Assembly (NCBI GenBank): GCA_029747015.1
Contig: JAKOGI010000333.1
Location: forward strand, 186,001-250,000
Length of the DNA: 64,000 nucleotides
DNA from: Carnegiea gigantea
Lineage: Eukaryota > Streptophyta > Magnoliopsida > Caryophyllales > Cactaceae
Direction of reading: 5' to 3'
Notes under the pieces: generated by a model
The model's input: only the letters and a program-made list of their open reading frames with translations
Database searches by the model: none
Told to the model about the DNA's origin: nothing
Position numbers and translations under genes: made by a program
In this document: positions 45,088 to 55,843 of the stretch, one piece after another
How the letters are laid out: each line of letters begins with the position of its first letter
Numbering within the stretch: position 1 is the first letter of the stretch

Positions 45088-45770
45088 CCAAGAGGGCCAA
45101 TTAGTTTGTGTTTGAGTTTAGTTGATCTCATGCTAGTTGAAATGTTTACTTCATTACAATTTGGCTCCTGCCATTTTTGCTTTGAGTCCGGTTAATGCAA
45201 ATTTCAGGTCTAATTTAAGTTAGCTATGTTGTATGTTCGGTTCTATGGAATTGGACATTTCATTTTAGTTTTAGGGTAGGTCTAGCAAGTTACGTAGCAA
45301 AATTAGCCCCAAATGTTTTTAGCCGAAGAATGAATTCGGCGCTATATCCATTTTGCTTTTTTCCCCAAATATACATATATTTAATTTGTTTACATCAACG
45401 TTGTATATTAAAAAGCTTATGATGTAACCAGATTGCATATTCAAAAACATATGATCTAACAATGCAGTATTTTTAAAAAAACTTACGATCTAACCCCCTT
45501 GTTTCTCTGTGTGTACTTGTTGTGGTGTCTCTCTGTCCAACTCCAGGCAATTCTAAACCCTACGTCCTATGCAGAGCTCTTTTTCCTTCAATTCATGACC
45601 ATAGGGCTTGGTGCAGTCGCAATTAACTTCTTCTAAATTTGCCTTTCGAGTTTGTTTGATTCAGTGATCATTCTTCTACTTGTCATCTCTTGGTTTGGAG
45701 CTATTTTTCCACCATTAGGATTCTGCCTCGATGTTGCTTGTGAAGTAAGGTAGTTCGTATAATCAATAGT
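45088..45770. other. Sequence upstream of the LINE relic
   Basis: No gene seen. The CT-rich part around 45500-45600 could be the LINE 5' untranslated region. Confidence 0.35.
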
Positions 45771-47880
45771 TTAGGATCTGAAGAGGTTTGGCCAAAACTG
45801 AATCTGAGTGCGAAAGAAGAGGGGGTCATTGTTTGCAAGGACGAAAATTTGATTGATAGTGCTTAACAAATTGCTTTGTGAGTTTGGGGTCTAACGCAAG
45901 GGCAATGAAGATGATTTTCTGAAATGTTTAGAAGCCTATCAACGGTGTCATAATTAAGGAAATGGATCAGGATTTATTTGCTTTCCATTTCTTTTCACCA
46001 CTGGACAAAGTTTATATTCTCAATGAAGGGTCGTGGGAATTTGAAGAGAATATACTGCTTCTTAAAGAGATTACTGGTCTTGGACAACCCGCTGAAGTTC
46101 AATTTAACACAGCTTGACTGTGGGTTGAAACTTAAGCTATCCCTCCTTTCAGCAAATATGCATTCTGCATAACTTTTAGGGTCCCGGCTTGGTAATTTTG
46201 CTCTCTTTTATGAATCTAGTTTGTGTTGTAATGCTGATGAGTCCACTAATTTCTAGGCAAATGTAGACATAACTAAGGCATTGCTGAGAGACTTTAAGGG
46301 TGCATGTAGATAGGAGATCTATTTGGCTAAAACTAAAATATGTCAAACTTCTAGACTTTTGCTATATGACATTTTTATCAGGAGTGTGAGGGATATGATG
46401 ACCAAATTGAGAAATCACAGCTGTGACATGGTGACAGGCTTTGTGCAACCCTTATTAAGGCCAAGCACAGGAATGCAAAGAGTGAGTTACAAGAAGAGAA
46501 GAACTTACTATGACTTTCTAGAAAAAGTAAGGCAAACAATATAATCAAAACCGGACTGAATTTTGATGTTGCTATAGAAGGGTGGTTGGCAAAGGCTCTA
46601 GCGTTGCGGCTGAACATGATGAAGGGGTGTCCATGGTTATGAATATTGATGAAGCTACAGTCGTTGCAATTGGGAATGACTTCTTCAAAAGCAAATAGGC
46701 GACTCAAGGGGAAAGGAGGTAAGTGAGAAGGTGCGTGTCATTGAAGCGAAATCCCTGTCGGGTGGTGACTTTGATGTTCAATCGGAGGTTGCGTTACAAC
46801 CTCACCATATCCAATAAGCCTCATATATCTTAATTGCCAAGGGGTAGTTTCCAACCTCCATCGTGTCATTAGAAGGCTATCATTGAATATGGTGTAGGTT
46901 ATCACTAAATTTGTTCCTCCTGTTGGAGATCAAATTCAATGGTGCAAAAATGGATTTGATCAAGTATAATTATGATGGTTTTGAGAGTGCTTTTTTAAAT
47001 ATAAGAGGAATATGGCTTGGCTTTCTTATGGCGTAAGCATAATAAGATATCCTTCTTCTGAATTCCTTTAACCATATTGATATTTGAATATTTTGGAGTT
47101 GGCACATTATAGCCGTGTTCGGTAAAATTAGCTGTTTTATTAATGACTAGCTGTTTTACTAGCTGTTAGCAGTTTCACTAGCGATTAGCTGTGACCCACT
47201 ACTGGTTGGTGGTTAGCAGTTCAATTAGCGATTTAAAATAAATGTATTAGATAAATGTAGCTGTTGAAGTAGCAGATTTATGCAAAATGACTAAAAAGGT
47301 TACAATAAATAAAGGTTTTTAGTAAATACAAAGATGAATTTTGTAATTTACAATGCAACCACTAGATAGAAGTTCTTAAAAGCTACTTTCATTAGCTTTT
47401 GAAAAATACTATATAAATATCTAACTACTACCTCATTCACTACTTTGTCAAATACTTCGAAGTATTGGTTTATAACATTTTAACCACTATAAACCACTAA
47501 CCTCTACTTCAACTTCTATTACCAAACACACCCTATGTCTCTTTATGGGCATTTATCTTTCAATAAATCCCAAAAAGCACATTAGAGATATAATGCAATA
47601 GCATGTCTATACGTGCCAAACTACCCTTTTCATTATTTCTACTGGGATCTTTAATAGTAACTTCCTTTACATTAGCTAGTCTTTTCCATAGTTTCTTTAG
47701 CAACATTAGTAGATTGAGAATTCAACAGTTTTGGCATTTTTTGTGGACTTTGGTTCCATCAGGAGTTCAAAAGCTGATCATCGACGATTGGTCTTAGGCA
47801 TATAGCCTCAACCATCCCCATGTACTCAAGGAAGATTAGGCAGAGACAATCAGTTCAAATGCCCAAGGTTGAGAACAATG
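45771..47880 (+). pseudogene. L1-type LINE relic (DUF4283/zinc-knuckle ORF1 and endonuclease start), interrupted by a MITE
   Basis: ORF1: near 45770-46260 the plus strand reads EEVWPKLNLSAKEEGV, then FHFFSPLDKVYILNEGSWEF, then LGQPAEVQFNTA, the order of the DUF4283 domain of plant LINE ORF1 proteins. DITKALLRD and a worn FVQPLLRPSTG (usual WLRASP) follow, marking the zinc-knuckle end near 46450. ORF2: from about 46830 LNCQG and HRVIRRL resemble the LINE endonuclease start, NSFNHIDI near 47080 a later endonuclease block, and beyond the inserted MITE LYGH (usual FYGH/FYGNP) and an IISTGIFN stretch (usual GDFN) continue it. Stops and frame changes are common. RT is missing. The small frame at 47603-47797 is part of this relic. 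Confidence 0.6.
47111..47533. mobile_element. Tourist-like MITE inserted in the LINE relic
   Basis: Inverted ends AGCCGTGTTCGGTAAAA and, from the right, GGGTGTGTTTGGTAATA, with TAT on both sides as a 3-bp duplication. The LINE endonuclease reading resumes after the right end. Length 423 bp, no coding capacity. A PIF/Harbinger (Tourist) assignment follows from the GGGTGTGTTTGGT end and 3-bp duplication; hAT is a weaker alternative. Confidence 0.6.
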
Positions 47881-49023
47881 GACTACTAAAAAATTTAAAA
47901 AAAAAAACAATTATGTAATAAGATTGACTCATAAATGTTAATTTATAAAGAATAAAAGAGAACAAATGACAGAAATAATTATGATGGAATTCTGCAGCAA
48001 TGACCAAGATAAAATTCAAGCTTTAATAGCTAGAAATATTTTCGTCCAAGGAAAGTACAATTCTACAAATCAAAAGCCTTTCCAAAATTCAATCCAATTT
48101 TTAATAAAAATGTAAAGTCACCACACTCTAGTGCACGCGTGTCTCTTGCTTAGGCCATGCATACTTTGGGCTCAAACTTTACGGAAAGGATCTTTGAAGG
48201 TAAACGTCTAAAAAGCATTTTCCCTCACTTGCAACTTTCCCAAATTCGTAAAATTTGGGATTAAATTTCAATAGTGCATAGCTGAAATGTGTAAGGAGAT
48301 TAAGTAGGATTGTAGTTATTAAACCTTGACCCAAAAACAAAAAAAATTATCGATAAGTCTACAACACAAAAGGGGGCTCAATTCGAAGTCTCGTGCTAAA
48401 GAAGGGATTAAGATTGATGACTTCAATAGTTGAATTGTTAGCACATATTTATAACCTTCACATAAGGCAAGTTAGTTTGAAAGTCTCATTGAATTTTGTC
48501 AGATGACAAAATGAGTTTCAAAATTGTAAAGGGAGCGAACTCTGAAAACCTGAGCCAAACATATTTTTCACGTTAATTTCTTATTTTAGAAAAAGAGTAA
48601 AAGTGATGCAGAGCAAGTGCCCAAATCACCTTTCTAAGTTAATTTGGTCCATACTTCACTTATTATTGGTGGATTATGTTAATAATGCTTCTACCACAAG
48701 CTGTCAAGAACTTTCAATTTTGCAGGATAATTTTGAGTTGCACTTCAAATTATCCAATAATTTTCATTTTTTTAGTTATTGTTCAATGGCACTGGATGCC
48801 TATTTTTCAACAAGCTATAGCACGCCTCTAAATTTCCATTATATCTCAAATGATGAGGAAAAAGATAGAGCAAACGGTCACTATAGATCTGGATATGTAT
48901 GATTTTTCAACTTCATTGGGCCATAAAAAGGGTGACAGGGGGGTTAAAATTTTATGGAAAGTTAGTGGGCGAATGCAACAGGATCCAGCTTGATCATCTC
49001 ACCCAAATTCCCTTATTTGAGAT
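47881..49023. other. Intergenic DNA up to element III
   Basis: A plus-strand frame of 99 codons (48603-48902) is open but has no recognisable motif. A TTCGAAGTCTCG string near 48390 recalls a worn SINE box B, without other support. Confidence 0.3.
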
Positions 49024-51331
49024 TGTAATAGCCCAACCCTAAATTGTGTTTATTTATTTAATTATCTCATGTTAATGTTTATTTATCGCATTTATTCATC
49101 TCGGTGGAAAAAAAATTTATTTGGGCTCTCACTTAGTAATTCGGGTTTTATTTATTTATTTAATTATTAACGGAAACTTTGGGCCCAAATAAGTTTAATC
49201 TAAAGAATTTATTTTGTTTTCTGTAACATAACGAAAATTTAAATTTGAGTACGCAAAAACGTTATCGTTATGAAGCGTTTTATTCCCGAATCCACACTTT
49301 TTCGGCCCAATTTAAAGCCCAACATGCTTGCTTCTTAACCTAACTAATTATCATGATTAAGCTTAACCATGGTTAGCTAAATAGTCACATTTTCAGATAA
49401 AACTCAGCGAAGTGTTTGATAAGTTAAAAATTCACAACCAAAACTCCAAACCCATTTTCTCTCTCCTCCCTCTCCCTCTACACGGCCAGCACTGTTCCAG
49501 CACTGTCCAGCCAGTTTTCGGCCACCTCTGACTCCCCCAACACCCTAGTAGCTCTAGCCACCATCCTCCATCCTCAAACCATCAAATATCACCTCCATCT
49601 CTACTTCTTTCAAGATCAAAGTGGGTAACCCTAAACTTGTCTCTTTGTATTTTTGGTTTTGATGCTTGTTTTGCTATTTATGATTGTTGATCATGATGTT
49701 TTGATAAGAAATAAGAGTTATTTTAGTGTTGATCATTGTGGAGTTGAGGTTGGATCATGCTAGAGTTAGGGTTAATCCTTAATCATGCAAGCTTAATGTT
49801 AAAGTGTTGGATTTTGATTGTTTTATCTTTGATTTGGCCATCTTCTAACCTACTGGTGTTTATGATGATGTTTTTGGTGATTTGAAATGAGTTGGAGTGA
49901 GTCCAAGTAGGCCATAAACTAGGGTTTTGGTAAGTAATGTATGATTTGGATTAAATTAGCATTAAGCTTGATTTGTTTGTATATTTGGTTGAAAAATGAT
50001 CTTTATTAGATATGATTATAAAGTGAAATTGAGTATAGTGGTTTTGTATGATGTTGGATGGACCAAAGCTTGTTTACATGCTTTTAAGGAATGGTTTAAG
50101 TTGAGAATTTGTGTGGAAAAGCGAGGGAAAAGCTAAAACAGTGAGACCTGAAAATTTTAGAAAAACAGGACAGGTTCTGGATTAAACTGATAATGATTAG
50201 CCCATTGAAAAATTATGGTTTTTGATGGGTGCATATTTTGGTGTGTTATCTTTCGAAAGCCCTTTGAATCGCCTTAATCCCAGTTCTGTGGAAAACATTA
50301 TGGCTATTTTGCCCGAACTGGACAGGTTAGGCTAAAACTCACATACTTGTGTTCTAACCCCATTTTGGAAATCCTATTATGGAAATCATATTTAGTGTTC
50401 TGAATGAAAGATTTTTAGGACTTCTTAAACTTTCTATATTGGGGTTTTGCATCTTAATCAGAGATTCGAGGACTAAGTTATGAGTCATTCTTTCTAACCT
50501 TTATTATGCCCTTACTCTTTATTTACGAACTTATTATCTTGAATAATAAAAATATTTGCGAATTATGTATTTCTAAAATGGCATTTTGATTAGAATCAGG
50601 GCCTAATCTATCATTCCTTATAGTTTTGTGCATAATATTATTCAGTGAGCTTACATTTAAAAAAAGTTCAGGTACGTTCATTGCCTATATCTTTAGAACT
50701 TAGCACATATTTATCAAAATTATAATATTTTGGTAAGTACATCAATGAATCAGTTTGCTTCATTTATCACATAATAAGTGACCCCATCAGCTATCAGTTA
50801 TAGGGTTTTGCCCTTCAGTTACCCGCGCGGCTTTAGGCTGGGTCCCCCGATCGACCTGGCAGGTTTACACCTATCACAGATCGTAATAGTTACTAGGGGT
50901 TCACTACCAGATAATAACTAGCAATGCAGTTTTACGTTCATCTCATTCCCTATTTTAAAATTAAACTGAATTGAAATGTGGTCCAATCAGTTTGTTTTTC
51001 AATGATCATTTAACAGTACAGAGATACATGTACTGAGTTTTGGCTCACAGTTTGAAATATTTTTATATTTTGTTTTAGGAAATGGCTCAGTGAATCACCC
51101 TTAGGCTGACAGGCCTACTGAAGAAGGCAAGTGAGAGCGAAAGTCTGAAAGGGATAGTGGTGTGATAGTGCTGTAATGTTTTGAGCACCGTATTGTGAAA
51201 TACTTTGATGTTAAGCTATATATTTTATAAGGGTTACTGCATTTTAGACTTTGATGCTAAGCTGTATACTTTACAAGGGTTACTGGATTTTGGTGAAAAC
51301 CCTAGATTAGTTGAATATTTTGATGTTAGAA

Positions 51332-51394
<63 letters not shown>

Positions 51395-51583
51395 TTATAG
51401 GATTGTGATGTTATGATTGCCTTTTGATATTATACATTGATTACTACAGCTAAGTTTACCATGTAAAGCAAACCTTGCCCTTGTTGGATGGCGGTAATGC
51501 TTGATCATTTGAGTTATCATTTCTAATTGGAGAAACTAATGAATGAACGCAAACAGTGATTTATGTACATTTGGGGCGTTACA
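49024..51583 (+). repeat. 5' LTR of element III
   Basis: Begins TGTAATAGCCCAACCC and ends GGGGCGTTACA; 2560 bp. It aligns, inverted, with the LTR of element IV over many blocks, e.g. the stretch around ACCCGCGCGGCTT (50822). The CT-rich block at 49455-49620 may be an untranslated leader with a splice donor-like GTAACC. Confidence 0.85.
51335..51391. repeat. AT dinucleotide microsatellite
   Basis: About 28 uninterrupted AT units near the end of the LTR; absent from the corresponding part of LTR IV as far as I can see. Confidence 0.95.
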
Positions 51584-51586
51584 GAT

Positions 51587-51606
51587 TTGATATCAGAGCC
51601 AGGTTT
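51587..51606 (+). promoter_or_regulatory. Primer-binding site, element III
   Basis: TTGATATCAGAGCCAGGTTT follows the LTR after 3 bases. It differs by one base from TTGGTATCAGAGCCAGGTTT, the complement of the initiator tRNA-Met 3' end. Confidence 0.88.
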
Positions 51607-51790
51607 TGATTTTTCCTAATGGGATGCAGAGTATGGAGTTTAGATAGAGGAGGGAAAGAAGGGTTATTAGTAAAGAATATTGCATATTATTAGAGACTTG
51701 TGATATTAGAAATGTAGGCTGCCTACATTTGCATGTTCCTTAATTATGGTTATGTATGCCTCTCCTCTCATATATGTTTTTCTTTGTTAG

Positions 51791-52518
51791 ATGGACCCTT
51801 ATACCATTAATATGATGCAGGGTGCATCTATGGCTGCTGACATTACACTGCTGCATACTAGTATAGAGGCTCATGCACAGGACCCTTTTCTTGAGTTTCA
51901 CAATATTACATTCTGTGCACACAGATTGCTTTGGTCCTTACCCACAGTTAATCCGTTGGTAGAGTTCAGGCTCCGTTACCATCATTTTATGATAATAGGG
52001 GACCCAGGCTAGGGCTACTCTAGGTTTCAGGCCCACGGGGCTTGGACGACTATCACTACAGAGTTATTGTTAAGAGAGGAGTTTGAGCAGAGGGAGATTA
52101 CCATGGAGACTCTTCAGCATGTCTTCCCACTATAGCAGGCACATCCCCCGCCTGCAGCCCCAGCACCAGCATAGGGACCACTCTCCCTGCCCGCACCAGG
52201 TACCCCATTGATGCCCGACAGTCCTGGGGAGGTCCATGTGGTGGTAGACCTACCTGATACACCAAAGATAGTGGTGGTTAGTTCTAAGGACGAGGGCCAT
52301 CCAAAGGAGGAGGATGATCCCAAAGAAGACCAAGACATTGATGACGCAGTAGTGGAGCAACAACTGGAGTAGGAGATGGATGAAGCAGTAGTGGAGCAGC
52401 AGTATAAGCAGGAGGCTGGTGATGCCGAGTTAGAGGCATCGACTAGTAGCTTTGACTTAGGCGAAAAGAGCCTGATGATGAGTCCAACCCGGATTACGAT
52501 CCATCTAGGGATCGTTAG
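51791..52518 (+). pseudogene. Extra ORF before gag in element III (ORF0)
   Basis: A frame starting MDPYTINMMQGASM runs about 240 codons and is broken only by four in-frame TAG codons (52010, 52133, 52172, 52370) and a late frameshift. The first part is hydrophobic/aromatic, the middle Pro/Ala-rich (PPPAAPAPA), and the last third strongly acidic with a duplicated AVVEQQ motif; a DESNPDYDPSRDR end appears in the shifted frame. A further 440 bp separate it from gag. I do not recognise a domain. The persistence of one frame through four stops argues that it was once translated, as with accessory ORFs found near gag in some plant gypsy elements. Confidence 0.5.
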
Positions 52519-52957
52519 GTGGTTCTAGGGGTTGGTGTCAGTAGACTTCTTTTATTTGAGCCTTATTTGTATATAGCATGGTCGATTTGGATGGAGGCCT
52601 TTTGTGCAGTATGTGGTATTATATATAGTCAGTTAGATCCTTCCGACTGTGGGACCTAAATCTGTTTCTCTTTTTAGGCATGTGACGGATTTACGATTTG
52701 TGGGGCTAGCTAGTGCTTTAGTTTGGGTAGAAGCAAGAGCTAACCATAGTTAGTCGGCTAGATGTGACTTTATTTTGGAGATCTTGTGTATAAATAAGCA
52801 GCTCTGTATGCAAACAAAAAGTTAAAATGATATAATGAAGCTTTGGGTTTTATTTTTCATGATATTTAAGCTATAGTAAATGTATTTATTGGGCATACTT
52901 ATCTTATATGTTTGGATATTCCAGTGATTGAATTGTTTCATTTAATATATGATCAGA

Positions 52958-54200
52958 ATGTCCGAATCAGTGCACAACAATGCAGAGGTTCATGTAGAGA
53001 AAATCTCGGCTAGTGGCTAGAGATCGGGTGATCAAACCTCACATCATGTGCCACCAAATTTCGGCCAAATGCCACCAATCCTCCTGATTTTGCTAATCAC
53101 ATTAGGGACCCGAACTATTGGCCGGCCTTAGTAGTTGAACTAATGAAGCGGATTCCCCAGGTACTTACGGAAACCACTCCTAAAGAGGATAAATTAGTAG
53201 ATAGAGCAGCACGACGCAACCCTAAAGTATATGATGGAAATTATGATCCAGTAGTATTGGAGGAATGGGTGAGGGGAATGAAAAAAATCTTTATGGTGGT
53301 AGAGGTACCAGAAGAAAAGAAAGTAAACATCGGGACATACTATTTGACCGGTGAAACTGATATTTGGTGGAACACTATTAAGGATAAGCTTGTAGGGCTG
53401 AATTCACCGGAAGTAAATTCTTGAGTGAGTTGAGGAAAAAATTTTACCTAATTGTGGTCCAAAGGCAAAAGGAGAAAGAGTTTATAGAGCTGAAGATGAG
53501 TGGCACCATGACCGTTATGCAGTATGCGAGTGCAATATGCGAGTAAGTTCACAGAATTATCTAGATTTGTTCCTGAGTTTGTATCATCTGAAAGGTTAAA
53601 GATGAGGAGCTTTGAAGAGGGTTTGGCCTTCTATATTCAAAATCAACTAGCTGGGCAACCAATCTTGACTTACTAAGAGCTATATGAGCGAGTTACTGAA
53701 GTGGAGTGAGTAAAGATAGAGTTGGGAGCCCTGAACCCAATCAGCCAAAAGAGAAAGGGGTTTGATCGAGGAACTTCAAGTGAGAGCATGAACCAGAAGA
53801 AACCTTCTCCAGCTCCTCCCATGAGCCGTCCTGCAGGCTCGACAAAGCCCTGTGCGAAATGCGGAAGAATAAATCACACCACCCTGAATGCCGAGTAGGA
53901 ACTAATAGTGCATGTGGTGTGGAAGCCCTGAACACCTTATTGCTGCATGCTCACGAAGGTTAAAGGCTGTGGACAAGGATGCAGCAAAACCCTTGGCCCT
54001 ACCTCACCCAGGGGTCCCACCCCCAGGGCCTGCAGCAGTAGGACGAGCTTATGTAATGAACAAGAAGGAAGCTGCCACCTCTGGTACGGTAGTCACTGAA
54101 ACTTTCTTTTTAAATTCAAAGCCATTTTCTGTATTATTTGATTCGAGTGCTCCTTATTCATTTATATCCACCCGATGGAAACCAATTATTGGATCAAGCT
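52958..54200 (+). pseudogene. Gag and protease of element III
   Basis: Gag probably began at ATG 52958 (MSESVHNNAEV). After a stop and a frame change it continues with FANHIRDPNYWPALVVELMKR and a long open stretch from 53143, holding the Gag core (YDGNYDPVVLEEWV, GETDIWWNTI). After further lesions come two zinc knuckles: a damaged CAKCGRINHT (frame changes to HPECRVGTN) and an intact CMWCGSPEHLIAAC at 53914. The protease follows (VVTETFFLNSKPFSVLF), but its active site reads FDSSAPYSF where the family has DSGA, so the essential Gly is lost. The order and spacing fit Del/Tekay chromoviruses. Gag would bind RNA and form particles; this copy cannot. Confidence 0.82.
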
Positions 54201-55843
54201 ATCCAATGATTCTATAGTTGAATGCCCCATTCTTATGAACTTGTTCCCATTATTATTAGTGGAACCGCCTTCTCTATGGATTTGGTTCAATTTAATTTGT
54301 CTAATTTCGATATCATTCTGGGAATAAATTGGTTGCTCACCTATGGAGCTAAGATTGACTGTGAAGATCTTAAGGTTAATTTGAAGGATGAAAAAGGGAG
54401 AGAAATATTCTTCTATCGGCAGCGAGAAGAAAATCCTATCCCTTGATTTTTGATATGGAAGCAAGTAAGCTATTATATCAAGGGTGTATTGGATATTGGT
54501 GTTATGTTATTGACATTCAAACAGAAGAAAAGAAAGCAGAAAATATTCCTATAGTTTGTGAGTTTAAAGATGTTTTTCCTGAGGGATTATCAGGATTATT
54601 CCCACAGAGGGAAATTGGTTTTGGATTGAATTAATCCTAGGTGCCTAACCTATCTCCAAAACCACATATCGTATGGCCCTAATTGAGCTTAAGGAGTTGA
54701 GGATTCAATTAAATGAGCTGATATAGAGGGGATTTATTAGGCCAATTGTGTCCCTATGGGGTGCCCCAGTGCTGTTCATAAAGAAAAAGGATGGAACTTT
54801 AAGGCTATGTATTGACTACAGAGAGTTGAACAAGATCACCATCAAAAATAAATATCCTTTGCCACCCATAGATGACTTGTTTGATCAATTGCAAGGAGCA
54901 GGAGTCTTCTCTAAGAGTAATTTGAGGTCAAGGTACCATCAACTTAGGATTAAATCTGAAGACATCTCCAAGACTGCGTTTAGAACTAGATATGATCACT
55001 ATGAGTTCACAGTGATGCCATTTGGTCTCATCAATGCTCCAGCAGCCTTTATGGATCTTATGAACAGAGTCTTCAGACCCTACTTAGACAAGTCTGTGGT
55101 AGTGTTCATAGATGACATTCTCATCTATTCTAAGAATAGAGATGAACATGCTGATCATTTGAGGATGGTGTTACAAACCCTGAGGGAGCATCAACTTTAT
55201 GGCAAATTAAAGAAGTGTGAATTTTGGTCTGAAGAAGTGGTGCTCTTGGGTCATGTGTTTATAAAAGAAGAAATCAAAGTTGACCCCCAAAAGGTGAAGG
55301 CAATCACAGAATGGTCAAGGCCTACAAACATAATTGAGATTAGAAGCTTTCTGAGTTTATTAGGTTATTATCAAAGGTTTGTCAAGGACTTTTCAAAAAT
55401 AATTTCACCCCTAACCAATCTGCTGAAGAAAGTGAACAAGTTTGAGTGAACCGAAAACTATGAGAAAGCTTTTCAACAGCTAAGGTAGCAACTAACTACC
55501 ACCCAAGTCCTAATGCTATTAATGGAAGGTAAGGAGTACACCATTTATTGTGATGCTTTAAAGCACAGATTGTGGTGTGTTATGATGCAGGAAGATAAGA
55601 TAGTAGCTTATGCCTCTCGACAGCTCAAGCCCTATGAGAAAAACTATCTTACCCATGACTTGGAGTTAGCAGTCGTGGTCTTTGCACTGAAAATTTGAAG
55701 ACATTACTTATATGAAGTACCATGCAAGATTCATACTGACCATCAAAGTTTGAAGTATATCTTCACCCAAAAGGAGCTCAACTTGAGGCAATAATGTTAG
55801 CTTAAGCTGCTTAAGGATTATAATTTGCAGATTCAACATCATC
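54201..55843 (+). pseudogene. Reverse transcriptase and RNase H of element III, truncated
   Basis: The protease-RT linker (54222-54634) is recognisable (FNLSNFDIILGINWL, IVCEFKDVFPEGL). RT is open for 233 codons at 54748-55449: [20 protein letters not shown]-type [14 protein letters not shown], and [10 protein letters not shown], the YxDD box. The upstream catalytic Asp is lost, [13 protein letters not shown] standing where the family has FSKIDLRSGYHQL. RNase H (from 55513) keeps [14 protein letters not shown] and HTDHQSL, the three acidic positions, but has stops at Trp and Gln codons (55696, 55794). It ends at IQHH, where the PGKANVVADALSR motif should start, because element IV is inserted there. 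No integrase in the window. Confidence 0.87.

Larger units (their letters stand above)
49024..55843 (+). mobile_element. Element III: chromovirus-like gypsy element, cut by element IV
   Basis: A plus-strand element with 5' LTR (49024-51583), initiator-Met primer site, an extra ORF (51791-52518), gag-protease-RT-RNase H (52958-55843). It stops inside RNase H exactly where the LTR of element IV begins, so the remaining RNase H end, integrase and 3' LTR should lie to the right of element IV, outside the window. Gag, protease and RT forms are those of the Del/Tekay chromovirus group. Confidence 0.88.

Noticed and set aside
47603..47797. Small hydrophobic protein with a signal-peptide-like start
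   Set aside because: It sits in the LINE endonuclease relic and another frame there matches the endonuclease better.
48350..48450. Third SINE candidate (TTCGAA string)
   Set aside because: Box A is not convincing, and no tail or duplication was found.
48603..48902. 99-codon plus-strand ORF
   Set aside because: No motif and low-complexity surroundings.
52114..52338. 74-codon minus-strand ORF rich in Gly and Ser
   Set aside because: Antisense shadow of the Pro/Ala-rich and acidic part of ORF0.
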